A stretch of DNA of 64,000 bases. It comes from Paenibacillus sp. BK033 (GTDB taxonomy: Bacteria; Bacillota; Bacilli; Paenibacillales; Paenibacillaceae). The position numbers and the translations under genes were made by a program. Position 1 is the stretch's first letter, and the number at the start of each line of letters is the position of its first letter. Shown one piece after another: positions 16,469 through 25,891 of this stretch. The stretch spans positions 240,143-304,142 of the forward strand of contig NZ_SLVP01000006.1 in NCBI RefSeq assembly GCF_004345425.1, in the 5' to 3' direction. A model generated the notes under the pieces. The model worked only from the letters and a program-made list of their open reading frames with translations, made no database searches and was not told the DNA's origin.

Positions 16469-16605
16469 TCGGAGAAAATAAAGCACCGGCAGAAGAGCCC
16501 TTGAAGAAGGCGTTGAACTGCGGATGCTTCTTTACATGCCTTGAACTTTTTTGGAAAGAATAAAATAACGATTCCTAATTCGTGGCAAACAAGGAGGCTT
16601 TCGTC

Positions 16606-17973
16606 ATGCCCGATATTCTTGCTACCGTATACGGTTTGAACGAGCAGCCTTGTTCGGAGCCTTTGCTCGAGCTGCTAGAAAAGGCGTTTGCGGATTCCAT
16701 GGATTTCCGAGTGGTGTTAATTGGCTCCTTGGATAAAGACGAAATGATTTTATGTTACCTCCAATCGTTATGCTCTTCGCAAAAGCTGGATTTTCTGCTA
16801 GGAGAGGACAATGGGCATTTAACCGCGCGTCTAGCCCGTTATAGCGGTACCGGAATGACCGAAGGGGAATTCGAGCGCTGTGAAGCGGCGATCTGCAACG
16901 GATATGCCATTCTATGCAAGCGGAAATCTTCGAAGGGCCTGATTCTGCAATTATCAGAGAATCAACAAAGGGGCATCGGGTCTCCAATAACCGAGAATGT
17001 TCTTCAAGGTCCAATGAATGCTTTTATCGAAAGTCTCGACGTGAATACGGCTTTGATTCGGCAACAAATTCATTCTTCCAAGCTGAAAATGTGGGAGACT
17101 GTGGTCGGAACCGAGAGCTATACCCGTGTCGGGCTGTTTTATTATGCGGATGCCATTGACGTTGATCTGTTATCGCAGCTTAAAGAGAGGATTTCCAGCA
17201 TTAAGACGGATGCTATTCATGACTGCGTTCAATTTCTGCGTCTGCTTATGTCCCGCAAGCGAATGCATTTATTTCCTTTGGCAGTTTCCACCGAAAGACC
17301 CGATCGAGTCTCGATGGACCTGCTACAAGGCAAGGCTGTTATTATGGTTGACGGATCCCCGTTCGCGTTAAGCGTGCCTTCCGTTTATACCGACTTTTGG
17401 CACTCGCCTGAAGATAAATATGTAAATCCATTTGTAACCCAATTTCTGCTTATCCTGCGTTTTCTGGCGATGTTCATCAATTTGTTTCTCCCGGCTTTGT
17501 ATGTGGCGTTGACCTCGATAAACGTGGACGTCAACCGTCTAGAGATTAGTCTGGCAGCTGCTGCAAGCCGGGAAGGCGTACCCTATCCCGTATTTGTAGA
17601 AACGCTTCTTATGCTGGTCATGATTGATTTTATTGCCGAAGCCGGCTTGCGGCTGCCCAAGACGATAAGCTCGACCGTTACGATGGTAGGGGGCGTCGTG
17701 CTTGGACAAGCGATTATCCAGGCGAATATCGTCAGCAACCTGCTCATTATCGTTGTGGCGGCTACGGCTATTACGAATTTTATTGTTATAGATTACCAAA
17801 TGGGATTGGTTCAGCGGATTTTGAAGTATTTCATTGTAGTGGGGGCATCGATCGCCGGAATTCTGGGTATCGTCTTCTGCTTTGCTTGTCTTGTATTTTA
17901 TCTCAGCTGCCTGGAAACATTTGGATCCCCTTATCTTACTTCCTTATGGTCTAAAAGGAAAAAGACAACCTAG
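16606..17973 (+). CDS. Spore germination protein, GerA family (A subunit), operon 1
   Basis: This 455-aa membrane subunit of a nutrient germinant receptor sits in the spore inner membrane. The N-terminal soluble half (about 1-260) carries FIESLDVNTALIRQQIHSSK and VVGTESYTRVGLFYY; the C-terminal half has about five helices with the family motif VSMDLLQGKAVIMVDGSPFA and AAASREGVPYPVFVETLLM. AAGGAGG at 16591-16597 fixes the ATG at 16606 over an earlier GTG. It is somewhat short for the family because the N-terminal region is compact. The B and C subunit genes follow directly. Confidence 0.93.
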   Translation: MPDILATVYGLNEQPCSEPLLELLEKAFADSMDFRVVLIGSLDKDEMILCYLQSLCSSQKLDFLLGEDNGHLTARLARYSGTGMTEGEFERCEAAICNGYAILCKRKSSKGLILQLSENQQRGIGSPITENVLQGPMNAFIESLDVNTALIRQQIHSSKLKMWETVVGTESYTRVGLFYYADAIDVDLLSQLKERISSIKTDAIHDCVQFLRLLMSRKRMHLFPLAVSTERPDRVSMDLLQGKAVIMVDGSPFALSVPSVYTDFWHSPEDKYVNPFVTQFLLILRFLAMFINLFLPALYVALTSINVDVNRLEISLAAAASREGVPYPVFVETLLMLVMIDFIAEAGLRLPKTISSTVTMVGGVVLGQAIIQANIVSNLLIIVVAATAITNFIVIDYQMGLVQRILKYFIVVGASIAGILGIVFCFACLVFYLSCLETFGSPYLTSLWSKRKKTT

Positions 17974-18010
17974 CCCAATCCATCGTCCAATTGCATCAAA
18001 GGAGTGTTCT

Positions 18011-19114
18011 ATGAAGCGTCTATCGAGTATTGGCGGGTATGAACTGTTTGCTATTCAAATGTTATACTCCGGTGCCGCGGCTGGATTTATTTATCCGAGC
18101 TTTATCATCCGCAGCACAGACGGAGCCTATTGGGTCCCCATAACGATCTGGGCAGCGGGTGCCATCGTCAGCTCATGGATTTACAGCCGGCTGCTCACTC
18201 AATTAAACGGAGAAAAGCTGTTGCGCCGCATTCGCGGTTCCATAGGCGTAGTCTGGACATGCATCATTTGCCTGCCCATTCTTCTGTTCTTTTTTACTGC
18301 GATTGTTATTATGCTGAGGGCTTATTCAGAGATCGTTACGATGACCATGCTTCCCACCACTCCAATATCGTTTTTGAACGGTATGCTTCTTGCCCCTGCC
18401 GCACTTGCGCTGGCGGGGATGATGCCGATTTTACGGACAGCCAGAGTGTTTTTTCTGCTGACTTTGCTGTTTACTTTAATATTGATAATTATTGGTCTAA
18501 GCGATGTGCATTGGACGCTTGGCGCCCCGTGGATCCGAACAAACGGCGATTTCTTCATGGATAAACGCTTCTATGCCGGATCGTTTATGTGGATGGGGTT
18601 TGTCATCACATCGTTTATTGGGCCCTATACGAGGCAGTCGGCAAGAAAGGCGTGGAGCAGTTATTTCGTTGCAATTTTGTGTACTCTTCCTTTGATCTCC
18701 AGCTATATTTATTTGCCGGTACTAACATTCGGAAGAGAATTAAGTGAACGTCTGACAATGCCCTTCATCTCCAAGATGGATTCCGTATCGCATTATTGGA
18801 TTGTGTTCGAAAATTTAACCGCTTTTTATGTCTCCATCACGATGCTCTACATCTTGGTTATCATGGCCCTAAAGATGCATGCCATTGGAGAAATGTTTAG
18901 CACGCTATGGCCCCGGGCAAATAGACCTGTCATATACGCAGTGGCGTTATTGGCCGTTTATGCGACTGCAACGCTTGTAACCTCTTGGAGGGAGATCGAG
19001 AGCATTACCGTACTGACAATCGGAATCAGACTCTACGTTATGTTTGTTTTTCCTTTGCTTGGGATGCTGGCCGTAGCCTACGGCCGGAGAGTTGGAAAGG
19101 AAGAAGGAGTATGA
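18011..19114 (+). CDS. Spore germination permease, GerB family (B subunit), operon 1
   Basis: This 367-aa integral membrane protein has ten predicted helices and is a GerAB/GerKB-type member of the APC transporter superfamily, thought to bind the germinant. ISSIGGYELFAIQM-like N-terminus and GMLLAPAALALAGMMPILR are typical. The ATG at 18011 has AAAGGAG 7 bases upstream; the long upstream extension of the frame overlaps the A-subunit gene and is not used. Its TGA overlaps the C-subunit ATG. Confidence 0.92.
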   Translation: MKRLSSIGGYELFAIQMLYSGAAAGFIYPSFIIRSTDGAYWVPITIWAAGAIVSSWIYSRLLTQLNGEKLLRRIRGSIGVVWTCIICLPILLFFFTAIVIMLRAYSEIVTMTMLPTTPISFLNGMLLAPAALALAGMMPILRTARVFFLLTLLFTLILIIIGLSDVHWTLGAPWIRTNGDFFMDKRFYAGSFMWMGFVITSFIGPYTRQSARKAWSSYFVAILCTLPLISSYIYLPVLTFGRELSERLTMPFISKMDSVSHYWIVFENLTAFYVSITMLYILVIMALKMHAIGEMFSTLWPRANRPVIYAVALLAVYATATLVTSWREIESITVLTIGIRLYVMFVFPLLGMLAVAYGRRVGKEEGV

Positions 19115-20199
19115 GAAGAAGGCATCGATGGCCGCTTGTTATTACGCTCTGTCTGCTTATGCTCGTAACTTGCGGGTGCTGGGACTCCAAAGACGTGGAT
19201 AACCGGCTAATGGTCGGCGTAATAGGTCTGCAGAAATCTACGGATGCCTCCTTAAAGGTATGGTTTCGTTTTCCGCTGCCCAAAGGAATGCAGGAAACGA
19301 ACAAAAAGGATTTTTTTACGCTAAGCCAGCACGGGGAGACCGTATCGGATGCGATGAACAGAGTTAAATACAAGCTGCCCAAGGCGCTTGATCCTTCCTC
19401 AACACGCGCGATTTTGGTGCACGAATCGTTAGCCCAAACGGGACTTGTGCCTTACTTGGAGTTTGCGATAAGAGAGCGGTCCGTTCCCCTGGATGCCGTA
19501 GTCGCTATTATAAGAGGCGATATGGAGCGTATCTTTACGAACACCAATCCGACGGGAGAGCTCTCAGGCATCTACACCAAGCTGTTTTTCGAGACTTACG
19601 CGGGAGGCATTCCGAGAAAAAACAAAGTGATGCTGTGGGATGTTTACTCTAAATTATACAATCCCTTTCATGCTAATCTGATCCCTTTATTAACCGAAGG
19701 GAAGCAGAATTCGTTCGTCCTTGCAGGCAATGCGATTTTTGTCAAAGACAAGATCGTTGGGGAATTAAACAAGGATGAATCGCTTTTGTATGAAATTTTC
19801 ACACATCGGTTTCACGATTCCGAGGTTGAACTGATGAGCAAATCGGATGTCCGAATTGTACATAACCATACCCGCGTAAGGACAGACCTGAAGGATGGGA
19901 AGCCGATTATTCGAATTGACTGCTCGCTTGTCACAACGCTCATCGACAGCTCCCGTTCCCGGAAGCAGAATTCAACCGAAGTTGTTGCCGAGCTGGAAAC
20001 GGATCTGAACACTCTTGCCAAATCGATGTTTGAAAAAACGCAGCGGTTAGGAGCCGATATTTTTGGCTTTGGCAATCGTTTCCGCAGCCGCCTTCAGCCG
20101 TCGGAGTACGAGAAATGGCCGGAAATGTTCAAGCATGCGGAGATCAGCTATACGTTCCGCATCGATTTGAGAAATACGGGATTGGAGTTTCTCGACTAA
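19111..20199 (+). CDS. Spore germination lipoprotein, Ger(x)C family (C subunit), operon 1
   Basis: This 362-aa lipoprotein subunit of the germinant receptor has a signal peptide that ends at a cysteine pair in LVTCGCWDSKDVDNR, the hallmark GCWD of GerC proteins. The body fits the three-domain GerAC fold, ending in FGFGNRFRSRLQPSEYEKW. The ATG overlaps the B-subunit stop (ATGA) and has AAGGAG upstream. No terminator is evident before the next gene. Confidence 0.93.
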   Translation: MRRRHRWPLVITLCLLMLVTCGCWDSKDVDNRLMVGVIGLQKSTDASLKVWFRFPLPKGMQETNKKDFFTLSQHGETVSDAMNRVKYKLPKALDPSSTRAILVHESLAQTGLVPYLEFAIRERSVPLDAVVAIIRGDMERIFTNTNPTGELSGIYTKLFFETYAGGIPRKNKVMLWDVYSKLYNPFHANLIPLLTEGKQNSFVLAGNAIFVKDKIVGELNKDESLLYEIFTHRFHDSEVELMSKSDVRIVHNHTRVRTDLKDGKPIIRIDCSLVTTLIDSSRSRKQNSTEVVAELETDLNTLAKSMFEKTQRLGADIFGFGNRFRSRLQPSEYEKWPEMFKHAEISYTFRIDLRNTGLEFLD

Positions 20200-20259
20200 T
20201 GTTGTTCCTTTATAATAAACCCAGAGGTTTTCTTTATAATGGGAGGAGCGGTTGAGGTA

Positions 20260-21282
20260 ATGGATTGGACAGTGGATGCCATGCTGCAGCAGCTGTACGA
20301 GCAAGCGGAAAGGGAAAGACGCATGAAGGAAATCGAAGCTCCGTTGGCGGAGAGACGCCATAACCTGCTGAGCAAGCTGAAGCAGGCGCTGGGCGAATTC
20401 CCGGATCGCAACTATCCTCTTAACGCCAGATTGATAGACCGAACCGACTATGGCGATTATTTCCTGGAGAGGGTTGCTTACTCTACGATGCAATCGGTCC
20501 AGGTGCCGGTCTGGGTGCTTATTCCGAAGGACACGGCAGGCCCAATGCCCGCCGTGCTTGCCTGTCATGGCCATGGCAATGGCATGAGGGATGCGGTTGG
20601 GCTGGATGAGCAAGGCCGCGCGCTGGACGATCCGGGTATTTATAACCGCTTTGCGGTTCAACTGGCACTCCGGGGAATGATCGTAGCGATTCCCGAAATC
20701 ATGGGCTTTGGCGCCCGGCGGCTGGCACGGGATTCGCAAGCCAACCCTTCAGGCAGCTCCTGCGTCGATTTGTCCTCACAGCTGCTTATGTATGGAAGAA
20801 CGCTGGCCGGCATGAGAGTATACGAAGCGATCCGGGCGCTTGATTATTTGCAGACACGCGAGGATGTAGACAATGAAAGGCTTGGCGTGTTCGGATTTTC
20901 GGGTGGCAGCTTGATCGGCGCGTATACCTCGGCATTGGACGAGCGGGTGAGAGCGACGGTATTATGCGGCTGGGTTAATACGTTTCAGGGCAGCATTCTG
21001 TCCATGCACCATTGCATAGACAATTACATGCCGGGCCTATTGCTTGAGGCAGAGCAGCCGGAGCTGGCCGGGCTGCTTGCGCCAAGAGCCTTGTTCGTGG
21101 AATCGGGAGAGCATGATCCGATCTTTCCGGTAAAATATACGAGGAACGCCATCGAGGCATTGCGGGAGATCTATAACGAATGGGAAGCGGCAGAGCGGCT
21201 GGGCTGGGATATCCACCCCGGAAAGCATGAGATTAGCGGAAGAATATCTTATAGCTGGCTCTATGAAACATTAATGGGATAG
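20260..21282 (+). CDS. Alpha/beta hydrolase, dienelactone hydrolase / acetyl xylan esterase-like
   Basis: This cytoplasmic serine hydrolase of about 340 aa has oxyanion-hole motif VLACHGHGNGMRDA, nucleophile elbow FGFSGGSLIGA, acid ESGEHDPIFPV and catalytic His in HPGKHEIS. The large cap-like N-terminal region and motifs place it with uncharacterised esterases near acetyl xylan esterases and abhydrolase_7. The substrate is not apparent. The ATG at 20260 follows GGGAGGAG by 11 bases; an ATG at 20239 precedes that site. It lies 60 bases after the germination operon and may read through from it. Confidence 0.82.
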   Translation: MDWTVDAMLQQLYEQAERERRMKEIEAPLAERRHNLLSKLKQALGEFPDRNYPLNARLIDRTDYGDYFLERVAYSTMQSVQVPVWVLIPKDTAGPMPAVLACHGHGNGMRDAVGLDEQGRALDDPGIYNRFAVQLALRGMIVAIPEIMGFGARRLARDSQANPSGSSCVDLSSQLLMYGRTLAGMRVYEAIRALDYLQTREDVDNERLGVFGFSGGSLIGAYTSALDERVRATVLCGWVNTFQGSILSMHHCIDNYMPGLLLEAEQPELAGLLAPRALFVESGEHDPIFPVKYTRNAIEALREIYNEWEAAERLGWDIHPGKHEISGRISYSWLYETLMG

Positions 21283-21515
21283 GAACCGACCGAATTTGAC
21301 AAGAGCTAGGGCGATAGTTATGCGGCACAAGTCTTCCTGACATGGACACGTATGGTAGCAGCGGCACTTTCGTTTATTTTCCTCCTTGTTATGATAGTTG
21401 ACATAGCCTTCATGCGGCTGGCACTATCGGTAAGCTCATGCTTACGACTAAAGAATCCTCACAATCAGGCTAATCCGGGCTATTTGTGTGATCATTCTTT
21501 TAAGGAGGAATGGAT

Positions 21516-23594
21516 GTGGCGAAACGCAATTTTTTTGGTCTGATATCGTCATTAATTTTGGTCGGAGGCCTTCTGACGCCGTCAGCGGCAACGGCGGCGC
21601 CAACGAAGCAGACAAGCTACAACGCAAATCCCAGCGTGCTGGACGTAGGCGCCAAGCTTAGGGCAGACACGCTGGAAAGCGTCGAAGCCGAGGGACGGCT
21701 GGATTTGACGGGAAGTGCGGCTTCGGAGGATGCGGGCTTGTCGTCAGAGGCGGCCGGCTTGACGGAAGCGGATGTGGGTACCGTCAAACCATGGCTGACG
21801 AACAACGATGTGAACGGTCAATATTATTTAACGAACTTTACTCTTCGGGCCGTCGGGAAAAGCGGCGAGGTGTGGGTAGCGAACAACCTCCGATTCCCGG
21901 ATGGCGATCCGCGAAACGGCTCCGTTCAAATTACGGACGAGCAGGTACAATACTTGCTGAACGAATTCGAAACGCGTATTTATCCGAAAGAAATCGAATA
22001 CTTTGCACCGCCGGCTGAACGCAAAGGGGAAGACGGGTATAACGGCTTGTACAAGGATGACAGCGGCCGCGTTGTTATTCTAATCGATAATATCAAGGAT
22101 CAAAGCTACTATGATCCGAATTATCCGAGCTATATCGCGGGTTACTTTTCTCCTACGATCAGCGATTTTGCCGATCGCAACGTAATGACGATTGACAGCC
22201 TGGATTGGCTGAACAGGACAGGGCCTACCGCGGCTAAGCCTTATCTGTATGAAGGCGTGTTCGCTCATGAGTTTCAGCATTTGCTGCACCGGGATACCGA
22301 TCCGGCGGAAGAAAGCTTCATTAATGAAGGCTTGTCCGACTTTGCCCAATACATGGTGGGCTACGGTCATTCCACGGACCATGTGAGCGAGTTTTTGTCC
22401 AATCTCCGCAACTCCCTTACCTTATGGGGCGACCAGACCGATCTCCAGATTCTTGCAGATTACGGTAACGCTTATCTGTTCCAGCTGTATCTCTACGATC
22501 ATTACGGGGAGTCCTTTATTCGAACCCTGTTCCATAACCCTAACGCCGGCATTAGCGGTGTTGAAGCCGCGCTGGCCGAGGCGGGGATTAATAAGTCGTT
22601 CGCAGACTTATATGCCGACTACATGACGGCCGTTGTGCTAGACAGCGGTTATAAAGGGGACTCTTCCACCTACAAGTTTAATTCCATTGATCTGGCTCCC
22701 GATTTTGCAACCTCGGTTAAGACGGATAATATTACGCCTGCATGGGGAACAGACTTTAAGGTCCTCAAGCCCGATTCGAAAATTGATCACCTGTACTTCC
22801 AGGGACTTGACTTCCTGCGCACGAACTGGACGCCTGTTCAGGATCCAGACAAAGGAACGGTCCTTTGGAGCAATCAAGGCGATCAGGCAGACAACTTCCT
22901 GATCAAGGAGCTGGATTTGACAGGCCAGTCCAAGCCTGAACTCAGCTTTGATACGAGCTATAATATCGAAGAGCAATGGGATTTCGGCGTTGTGCAAGTA
23001 TCCGAGGATGGAGGAAAGAGCTGGACGTCGCTCTCGAACGAGGATACGCGCAGCGATCTGGTCGAAGGAGGTTATCCGAAGACGGCAGCGAATCTGCCCG
23101 GCTTCACGGGCAGCTCGGAAGGCTGGAAGACGGAGACCTTTGATTTGTCCGCTTATGCCGGGAAGAAGGTGCTGCTTGGGTTCCGGTACCTGACGGACTG
23201 GGGCTTTAATGAAGCGGGCTGGTACTTATCCAATCTTCGTTTGAACGGAGCGGTGATCGATCCGATGTCCGACACCTCCGGCTTCAAGAGCTTGGAGCAG
23301 ACGATCGGCCAATACGTGAATTATCAGGTAGAGTTTATCGGCCTCATGAAGAACTACGACAAGCAGAAGGATAAAGAACGAGGCAACCAGGTGAAAGTCA
23401 TCCGGGTGCCGGATCTGATCAACATGTCGGAGTCGAGCCGCGTCGAGCTTGCCGATATGCTTCATAGCTCCAAATACGACCGTATCATTATGATGACGAC
23501 GTATGCCGCGCCCGAAGGCAGCGTGAGCAGCGTGCCTTACGATTACGACGTAGTCTTAAAGTCTAGCGGGAAAAAGGGCAAGCCGTCTAATTAA
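21516..23594 (+). CDS. Secreted zinc metalloprotease related to immune inhibitor A (M6-like)
   Basis: This 692-aa exported protein has a signal peptide of about 28 residues ending in ATAA. The zinc site HEFQH (about 251-255) is followed by HRDTDPAEESFINEGLSDFA, where the Glu of ESFINEG is a likely third ligand. The C-terminal half has jelly-roll repeats of the immune inhibitor A type (ELSFDTSYNIEEQWDFGVVQ, SEDGGKSWTSLSNEDT). The GTG at 21516 is preferred because GGAGG lies 7 bases upstream; the ATG at 21510 is only 1 base away from it. A terminator follows. It probably degrades extracellular protein. The M6 assignment is from overall layout. Confidence 0.85.
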   Translation: MAKRNFFGLISSLILVGGLLTPSAATAAPTKQTSYNANPSVLDVGAKLRADTLESVEAEGRLDLTGSAASEDAGLSSEAAGLTEADVGTVKPWLTNNDVNGQYYLTNFTLRAVGKSGEVWVANNLRFPDGDPRNGSVQITDEQVQYLLNEFETRIYPKEIEYFAPPAERKGEDGYNGLYKDDSGRVVILIDNIKDQSYYDPNYPSYIAGYFSPTISDFADRNVMTIDSLDWLNRTGPTAAKPYLYEGVFAHEFQHLLHRDTDPAEESFINEGLSDFAQYMVGYGHSTDHVSEFLSNLRNSLTLWGDQTDLQILADYGNAYLFQLYLYDHYGESFIRTLFHNPNAGISGVEAALAEAGINKSFADLYADYMTAVVLDSGYKGDSSTYKFNSIDLAPDFATSVKTDNITPAWGTDFKVLKPDSKIDHLYFQGLDFLRTNWTPVQDPDKGTVLWSNQGDQADNFLIKELDLTGQSKPELSFDTSYNIEEQWDFGVVQVSEDGGKSWTSLSNEDTRSDLVEGGYPKTAANLPGFTGSSEGWKTETFDLSAYAGKKVLLGFRYLTDWGFNEAGWYLSNLRLNGAVIDPMSDTSGFKSLEQTIGQYVNYQVEFIGLMKNYDKQKDKERGNQVKVIRVPDLINMSESSRVELADMLHSSKYDRIIMMTTYAAPEGSVSSVPYDYDVVLKSSGKKGKPSN

Positions 23595-23599
23595 AAAAT

Positions 23600-23640
23600 A
23601 GAAGAAGACGCCAGGACCTCCTGCGCGTCTTCTTCTTTAT
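23600..23640 (+). terminator. Intrinsic terminator after the metalloprotease gene
   Basis: Stem AGAAGAAGACGC / GCGTCTTCTTCT with loop CAGGACCTCCTGC, followed by TTTATC. Its arms resemble those of the terminator at 7414-7454. Confidence 0.88.
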
Positions 23641-23672
23641 CTCTAAACTCTCTACTCCGTATCCGGTTTTCT

Positions 23673-23935
23673 TTACTCGAAATAATCAAAATCCGCGTAT
23701 TTCCGTTTTCGGCAGGAATCCTGGCAGCAGACGCCAACGAAGGCACCGTTGAAGTGGCCGAATTTGGAATGTTCGTCCGAGCATTTGCTGGCATCTAATA
23801 CAGGACCGGCCTACGTCCATTCCTCGCCGTCCGGGGGAGTCATAAAAGCGCAACGCCTCCCCTTCGATGACGGCCCGCAGATAAACCCGATCCCAGCCGG
23901 CAATCGGCATCCGGGACAACTTACATTCGTTATTC
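23673..23935 (-). pseudogene. Remnant of a GH43 beta-xylosidase C-terminal (DUF1349-like) domain
   Basis: Read on the minus strand, the sequence gives GWDRVYLRAVIEGEALRFYD, then after a one-base frameshift in a C-run near 23827 it continues PDGEEWT, a TAG stop, AGPVLDASKCSDEHSKFGHF, NGAFVGVCCQD and ends KYADFDYFE before TAA at 23673. This is the conserved end of GH43 family xylosidases/arabinofuranosidases. A frameshift, an in-frame stop and absence of the catalytic beta-propeller upstream show it is dead. The 23936-24102 stretch beyond it holds nothing I recognise. Confidence 0.8.
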
Positions 23936-24102
23936 GCAATTTGCGGAGCCTAACAAGGTGTCGCTGAAAGGGGATCCGCTTTTAACCTCGCTATTGTTGG
24001 TTACACTGTTGTTCTTTGTGCACAGCGAAGTAGAACGGTTCGTGGCACCCGGAGCCTCAATTTTAGCCAGATTGTATTGGAGAGAATCCAACGTACTGCA
24101 AA

Positions 24103-24741
24103 TTATTTTAGGATGCGGTTGCGGGTTACTTGCAGGGACTTGTTTTTAAGATCCTGGATCTCGCTCATTAGCGACGTCAGCGTGTCGGAATAATGCTGTT
24201 TCCGTTCCGCGTCCTTTAAGGAGGCTAGATTGATCTCGATTGTCAGTAATGCGGATTGCGCGGCGGCTTCGAACAGGATCGCGCCGATCCCCAGATCAGA
24301 GATGACGTTTTTGTTAGAAGACTCCGCAATGCGATGGGTGAACACAAGACCTTCCCGGCAAACCTGCATGAGACGAAGAGGAACATCAATCGCCTGAATG
24401 GCAGCTTCGTGAAGCGCATTTGTACGTATCCGTTTCTCTTCGTCGGAGCTCTTAGGGAGCTTTAGCGCATCCATGTATCCATTAAAAGAAGCGATATCCG
24501 CCTGCAGCAGCTCTTCGCATTCTGCCGTTAAACGGCGCATCTTCTCTATGACTTCACTAATGGTGGATTGAATATCGGCGAATTTCTCGCCTTGAGTCAG
24601 GTTTCCGACCATGGAAGTCATTGAAGCTCCAAGCGCGGCAATTAGTGCGGCTACGCTTCCTCCGCCCGGGGTAGGATTGGAGCTGCCGGCTTGCCGCAGA
24701 AAAGAACGGATGGAATCATCCCATGTAATCGTTGTTGTCAT
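24103..24741 (-). CDS. Methenyltetrahydrofolate cyclohydrolase, FTCD C-terminal-like (FchA type)
   Basis: This 212-aa cytoplasmic protein belongs to the formiminotransferase-cyclodeaminase C-terminal family: all-helical with SNPTPGGGSVAALIAALGAS as the folate-binding signature near the N-terminus. Stand-alone members (FchA) hydrolyse methenyl-THF to formyl-THF or deaminate formimino-THF. It begins immediately after the folD stop codon, with GGAGG inside the folD end, so both are in one operon behind the ZTP riboswitch. FolD already has cyclohydrolase activity, so this would be a second route. Confidence 0.87.
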   Translation of the reverse strand: MTTTITWDDSIRSFLRQAGSSNPTPGGGSVAALIAALGASMTSMVGNLTQGEKFADIQSTISEVIEKMRRLTAECEELLQADIASFNGYMDALKLPKSSDEEKRIRTNALHEAAIQAIDVPLRLMQVCREGLVFTHRIAESSNKNVISDLGIGAILFEAAAQSALLTIEINLASLKDAERKQHYSDTLTSLMSEIQDLKNKSLQVTRNRILK

Positions 24742-25596
24742 CTACTTTACCTCCCCAAGCTGAAGGTCAATCGCCTTCATCAGATTCTCGTACAGGATAG
24801 CCGTTGTTAATGTTCCGACTCCGCCCGGTACAGGGGATACCGCCGCTGCGCTTGCTTGGACGCCGGCTGCTGCATCGCCGACTATTTTACCCTCCGGCGT
24901 TTCATTAATTCCCGCATCGATAATAACCAGATCGGGATGAACCATATCTTGCGTAACGACATTTGGATGTCCAACCGCGACAAAGGCGATCTCGGCATGG
25001 CCCAGATGAGAAGCGACGTCCGGTGTACGCGAATGGCAGACGGTAACGGTGGCGTTCTCGCGTTGAAGCATATGGAACAGCGGGAGTCCAACGGTCTGAC
25101 CGCGTCCCACGAGCGTTACATTCTTGCCTTCAAGCGTATAACCGTGGTGTTTCAGAAGCCGAATGCAGGATTGAGGGGTAGCCGGATAGAGGCCGGTTTC
25201 ACCCGTTACCGTCGCAAGCTTATTATCCGGCGTAACTCCATCGACGTCTTTTAGAGGAGAGATCGCCTTCTCGATCGTGCTCGCCGACAGATGCCGGGGC
25301 AGGGGGAGCTCCAGCATAATGCCATGTACGGATGGATCATGGTTCAGCCGATTAACAAGCTGAAGGATCTCTTCTTCCGCAACCTCTGCCGTGAAGGAGT
25401 GCAGCGTAAAAGCGACGCCAAGCTTCTCGGCAATTCTTTGCTTAGCCCCGGCATAATAGGCCGATGCGGGGTCTCCTTCAACCAAAATGGTTGCCATATG
25501 AGGCTGGACCCCAAGCTGCTCCCACTCCTTGACCTTCGTTCGGATTTCTTCGTATACCTGATCTGCCGCTTCCTTCGCTTTCAAAAGCTTCGTCAT
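24742..25596 (-). CDS. folD: Bifunctional methylene-THF dehydrogenase / methenyl-THF cyclohydrolase
   Basis: This 284-aa cytoplasmic enzyme converts 5,10-methylene-THF to 10-formyl-THF for purine synthesis and formylation. Visible motifs are EGDPASAYYAGAKQRIAEKL (with catalytic Lys in the YxxxK region), ELPLPRHLSASTIEKAISPL, DVDGVTPDN, NVTLVGRGQTVGLPLF for NADP binding and the signature PVPGGVGTLTTAIL near the end. Length is standard. The ATG has GGAGG upstream in TGGAGGGATTGGA. The leader carries a ZTP riboswitch. Confidence 0.96.
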   Translation of the reverse strand: MTKLLKAKEAADQVYEEIRTKVKEWEQLGVQPHMATILVEGDPASAYYAGAKQRIAEKLGVAFTLHSFTAEVAEEEILQLVNRLNHDPSVHGIMLELPLPRHLSASTIEKAISPLKDVDGVTPDNKLATVTGETGLYPATPQSCIRLLKHHGYTLEGKNVTLVGRGQTVGLPLFHMLQRENATVTVCHSRTPDVASHLGHAEIAFVAVGHPNVVTQDMVHPDLVIIDAGINETPEGKIVGDAAAGVQASAAAVSPVPGGVGTLTTAILYENLMKAIDLQLGEVK

Positions 25597-25689
25597 TCCA
25601 ATCCCTCCATGCCTTTTTGTTCGTGAACGAAAAAAAGCACCCGCGGAAGGCTCGCGAAAAAACGCGAGTCTCTATCCTCAGATACTTTT

Positions 25690-25757
25690 CCCAGGCGAAC
25701 GGAACGTTCAAGCTGTATGCTCCCTCGTGGTCCATTCCACTGTTTTCGCCAGTCGCA
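25690..25757 (-). promoter_or_regulatory. ZTP (pfl) riboswitch upstream of folD
   Basis: On the minus strand the leader shows the conserved pfl-motif blocks in order: GACTGGCGAA, then GTGGAA with ACCACGAGGGAGCA closing the first helix-junction, a variable linker, and CCGTTCGCCTGGG as the 3' conserved segment. folD is a classic target; the riboswitch senses Z nucleotides that accumulate when 10-formyl-THF is short. Downstream, CTCGCG / CGCGAG (25651-25668) and an A-run at 25630-25637 (U-run in the RNA) may form the expression platform. Confidence 0.85.
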
Positions 25758-25891
25758 TACAACGTTATTTTTCTTACTGTATCAAAAGATTGAAAGAAAG
25801 AAAAGCCTTCTCATCTAGTAATCTATTTCTTCCTTACGGCATACACATTAGTAGTCTTGGCTGGAAGATACATAGATTCCATGGAGGTACG

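Noticed and set aside
23958..24149. 63-aa hydrophobic reading frame
   Set aside because: Overlaps the end of the FchA-like gene on the other strand, has no Shine-Dalgarno and no recognisable family.
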